A stretch of DNA of 8,194 nt, from positions 1 to 8,194 of the forward strand of contig CANIMM010000132.1 in assembly GCA_947468255.1 (NCBI GenBank). Direction: 5' to 3'. The notes beneath the pieces were generated by a model. The model ran no database searches, was not told the DNA's origin, and worked only from the letters and a program-made list of their open reading frames with translations. The position numbers and the translations under genes are program-made. This DNA comes from Chitinophagaceae bacterium (lineage in GTDB: Bacteria > Bacteroidota > Bacteroidia > Chitinophagales > Chitinophagaceae). Shown here one piece after another: positions 6,086 to 8,194 of the stretch. Position 1 is the first letter of the stretch, and each line of letters opens with the position of its first letter.

Positions 6086-7390
6086 TTATTTATGCTCATC
6101 AACTGTGGACAAAGTGGATTTAAGTGAAATGCTAATTAAATAGAATATCACTCCTAAGGTTACTGCAGCAGTAGTTACAAAGGTAGCGGTTGCCCCAAAA
6201 TGGTACCATAGTAAACCGGCCATAGTGCTGGCTATGAGTGCAGCAATACTCTGAAGTCCAGCGTAGGTGCCAATGGCGGTAGCGGTTTCATTTTTATTAA
6301 CTAGATTACTAATGAGCGCCTTAGATACCCCTTCTGTGGCGGCGGCGTAAATTCCGTATAAAATAAAGAGTATAAAATAGACCAATATCGAATTGGTGAA
6401 TGCGAAACCCAGGTATACCGAGCAAAAAAGTATGAGCCCAATTAGTAATATTTTTTTCAGTCCAACTTTGTCTGCCAAAATACCAACAGGGTAGGCTGCT
6501 AAAGCGTACACTAGGTTGTAAAATATGTATACTCCAATGATGGCGGTGTCATTTAATCCACTTGCTTTCATTTTTAATAGTAAAAAAATATCTGAGCTGT
6601 TGAATAGTGCGAAAGCCAATAAACCAGTCACTAATTTTCTATAAGAAACGGAGCTTGTTTTCCAATAAGTAGCAATGGAAAAAAAGAATTTTTTGGGTGT
6701 TACTGAAGCAATCTTTCCGGTTTTTATAAATGATAGTTCATCATCCGTTTTCGCTGACCGTATTTTTTCCTTAATCAGTAAAGTGGAAATGATTGCTGCT
6801 ATTCCTGGCACAAATGCCATTAAAAATAAGGTAGTGTAATCGTTTGGAAAATAAAATAGATAGACTAGCGCAATGCAGGGGCCAATTACTGCTCCTAAAG
6901 TATCCATGCCCCGGTGAAATCCAAATACCCGGCCTTTTGTTTCGAAGGTTGATTCATCGCTTAACATGGCATCTCTTGCTCCCGTTCTTATTCCTTTGCC
7001 AAGACGGTCGATCGTTCTTGAAAGGAATATCCAAAAAGGGAAAACAAAAGCAGCCATCATCGGCTTGCTGATGGCACTAAGGGCATAACCAAACTGTACG
7101 AATGGTAAGCGCTTTGCACTTGCATCACTCCATTTGCCAAAAAAGCTTTTACTAAGTCCGGCCACTGCCTCCGCCATTCCCTCTAATATACCAATGAGCA
7201 GTATTGAAAAACCGATATGTTGTAAAAAAACAGGCATCACTGGGTATAGCATTTCACTGGCAGTATCCGTAAAAAGACTGACGATCGATAAAATCCAAAT
7301 TGTGTTGGTAATTATCCTTTTTTTAGGGTTGATAGCTGTTTGCAAAACGGTCCTTTTTATCGAATGTAGCAATAAGTTGGTACATTGCAC
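6086..7390 (-). CDS. MFS transporter, substrate unknown
   Basis: A roughly 12-helix major facilitator superfamily carrier of 434 residues from the first possible start. Family marks are the loop 2-3 motif GKWSDASAKR (85-94), the strongly conserved RTIDRLGKGIRTGARDAML (125-143), FGFHRGMDTLGAVIGP (156-171) and a second-half copy of the loop motif, GILADKVGLKK (303-313). This subgroup is common in Bacteroidota and its substrate is not known to me; drug or metabolite efflux is possible. There is no ATG start in frame: GTG at 7390 gives the full length, while TTG at 7345 gives 419 residues and is preceded by AAAAAGGA at a five-base distance. The TTG start also leaves the protein beginning just before the first helix. 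The gene stands alone, divergent from rnr. Confidence 0.88.
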   Translation of the reverse strand: MQCTNLLLHSIKRTVLQTAINPKKRIITNTIWILSIVSLFTDTASEMLYPVMPVFLQHIGFSILLIGILEGMAEAVAGLSKSFFGKWSDASAKRLPFVQFGYALSAISKPMMAAFVFPFWIFLSRTIDRLGKGIRTGARDAMLSDESTFETKGRVFGFHRGMDTLGAVIGPCIALVYLFYFPNDYTTLFLMAFVPGIAAIISTLLIKEKIRSAKTDDELSFIKTGKIASVTPKKFFFSIATYWKTSSVSYRKLVTGLLAFALFNSSDIFLLLKMKASGLNDTAIIGVYIFYNLVYALAAYPVGILADKVGLKKILLIGLILFCSVYLGFAFTNSILVYFILFILYGIYAAATEGVSKALISNLVNKNETATAIGTYAGLQSIAALIASTMAGLLWYHFGATATFVTTAAVTLGVIFYLISISLKSTLSTVDEHK

Positions 7391-7646
7391 TTGAGTTTGG
7401 TCAACTTTTGAACCCAGTTTTTGATATAATAATCGGCATCATATGCTACGCAATTATAATGCGATGTTTCAATAAATGCTTAAAAGGGGTAAATTCAGGG
7501 ACTCTTGGCTCCCTTGACCGAATGTTTACATGCTTTGCTAGTTATTTACCGAATAATAGGGAGGCGTTTAATAGTAGGCAACCATTTCCAGCAGATGATT
7601 GAATAAATCTCAGGATGGGATGCCTTTGAAAAAAAGATGATTATAA
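7391..7646. other. Divergent intergenic region between MFS transporter and rnr
   Basis: 256 bases without a convincing gene. It must hold the promoters of both flanking genes, but no full -33/-7 pair is clear. Inverted repeats are present: GGTAAAT (7488-7494) pairs with ATTTACC (7544-7550), enclosing a smaller AGGGA (7497-7501) with TCCCT (7510-7514) pair. A 64-codon plus-strand frame at 7408-7602 has no family resemblance. Confidence 0.6.
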
Positions 7647-8194
7647 ATGATTAAAAAAAATATGAGTAAAGAGAAGCGGATAAGTGGAAAAAAGTCGGCA
7701 TCAACGCATTCCGTAAATGGAAAATTAGATATTTCACGCAGTGGAATGGGATTCGTCATTGTGGAGGGTTTGGAAAAGGATATTGTTGTAAGGCCCAATG
7801 ATTTTAACCATGCCTTTCATGGTGATTTGGTAAAGGTGCAGATTAGCAATGATAGTGGAAGAGGTAGGCGTACGGAAGGGAAGGTAACGGAGGTGATTGA
7901 ACGGCTCAGAACTACTTTTATCGGAAATGTACAAGTGAGTAAAAATATTGCTTTTTTTATAGCGGCTTCTGAAAAACCGATTCCTGATTTTTATGTTCCG
8001 GTTGAAAAACTCAATGGGGCTGTAAATGGAGATAGGGTAGTGGCCCGACTGGTAAAGTGGAATAAAACAGATAAAAAACCCGAAGGGGAAGTGGTGAGTA
8101 TATTGAAATCAGAGGATGTCAATGATATGGCCATGAAAGAGATTCTGATTGAAACAGGGTTTCCGTTGGCATTTGACAAGGCGGTGATAGATGA
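7647..8194 (+). CDS. rnr: Ribonuclease R, N-terminal 182 residues, cut by window edge
   Basis: RNase R is a processive 3'-to-5' exoribonuclease that degrades structured RNA and takes part in RNA quality control. The visible part has a short Lys-rich head (1-20), then a first cold-shock-type OB fold (about 25-88; LDISRSGMGFVIVEGLEKDIVVRPNDF is family-typical, spanning 27-53) and a second (about 89-153; FIGNVQVSKNIAFFIAASEK, then FYVPVEKLNGAVNGDRVVARL). The RNB catalytic domain and S1 domain lie beyond the right edge. The enterobacterial N-terminal helix-turn-helix is absent. Start: ATG at 7647, just after an in-frame stop (7644-7646); the ATG at 7662 is a good alternative. The frame is open to the last base. 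Confidence 0.9.
   Translation, partial: MIKKNMSKEKRISGKKSASTHSVNGKLDISRSGMGFVIVEGLEKDIVVRPNDFNHAFHGDLVKVQISNDSGRGRRTEGKVTEVIERLRTTFIGNVQVSKNIAFFIAASEKPIPDFYVPVEKLNGAVNGDRVVARLVKWNKTDKKPEGEVVSILKSEDVNDMAMKEILIETGFPLAFDKAVID

Noticed and set aside
7408..7602. A 64-codon plus-strand frame between the MFS gene and rnr
   Set aside because: No recognisable motif or start signal, and the hydrophobic first part is explained by AT-rich DNA; too weak to call a gene.
7610..8179. Minus-strand frames opposite rnr
   Set aside because: The plus strand encodes a clear RNase R N-terminus over the same bases.

Overview
The window looks like chromosomal DNA of a Bacteroidota bacterium, most likely from the Chitinophagaceae or a nearby family. 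This is inferred from the AT-rich sequence, the lack of Shine-Dalgarno sites at most starts, short lipoprotein signals ending in Ser-Cys, a TAnnTTTG-type promoter element, and several proteins in Bacteroidota-typical forms. No phage, insertion sequence, CRISPR, tRNA or rRNA was seen.

Left part (1-3726): a nitrous-oxide respiration locus. On the minus strand a lipoprotein cytochrome c (1019-1495) is followed by the N-terminal 311 residues of a nitrous-oxide reductase, NosZ, which runs off the left edge. NosZ has a Sec/lipoprotein signal rather than a twin-arginine signal, as in clade II enzymes. Facing away from them on the plus strand are a Crp/Fnr-family regulator (1811-2431) and a 12-helix membrane protein (2473-3726) whose conserved-looking histidines suggest a distant heme-copper-oxidase-I or NnrS-like heme protein. 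The 315-base space between the two arms carries several inverted repeats and two possible -7 promoter elements. My inference is that the regulator senses a denitrification or oxygen signal and controls both arms from here.

Middle part (3756-5956, minus strand): a Tat-exported glycosylasparaginase sits 24 bases ahead of a CutC-family protein, which looks like a two-gene operon. Upstream is a small 102-residue Bacteroidota protein that databases often mislabel as phosphoribosylpyrophosphate synthetase.

Right part (5957-8194): an MFS transporter on the minus strand has no ATG near its start. Between it and the small protein is a Fur-box-like sequence overlapping a perfect inverted repeat. At the right edge, on the plus strand, is the N-terminal third or less of ribonuclease R (rnr).

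The most interesting part is the nos arm, its divergent control region and the heme-copper-like membrane protein next to the regulator. Nothing here is clearly a wholly new system; the membrane protein and its link with the regulator are the least described elements.
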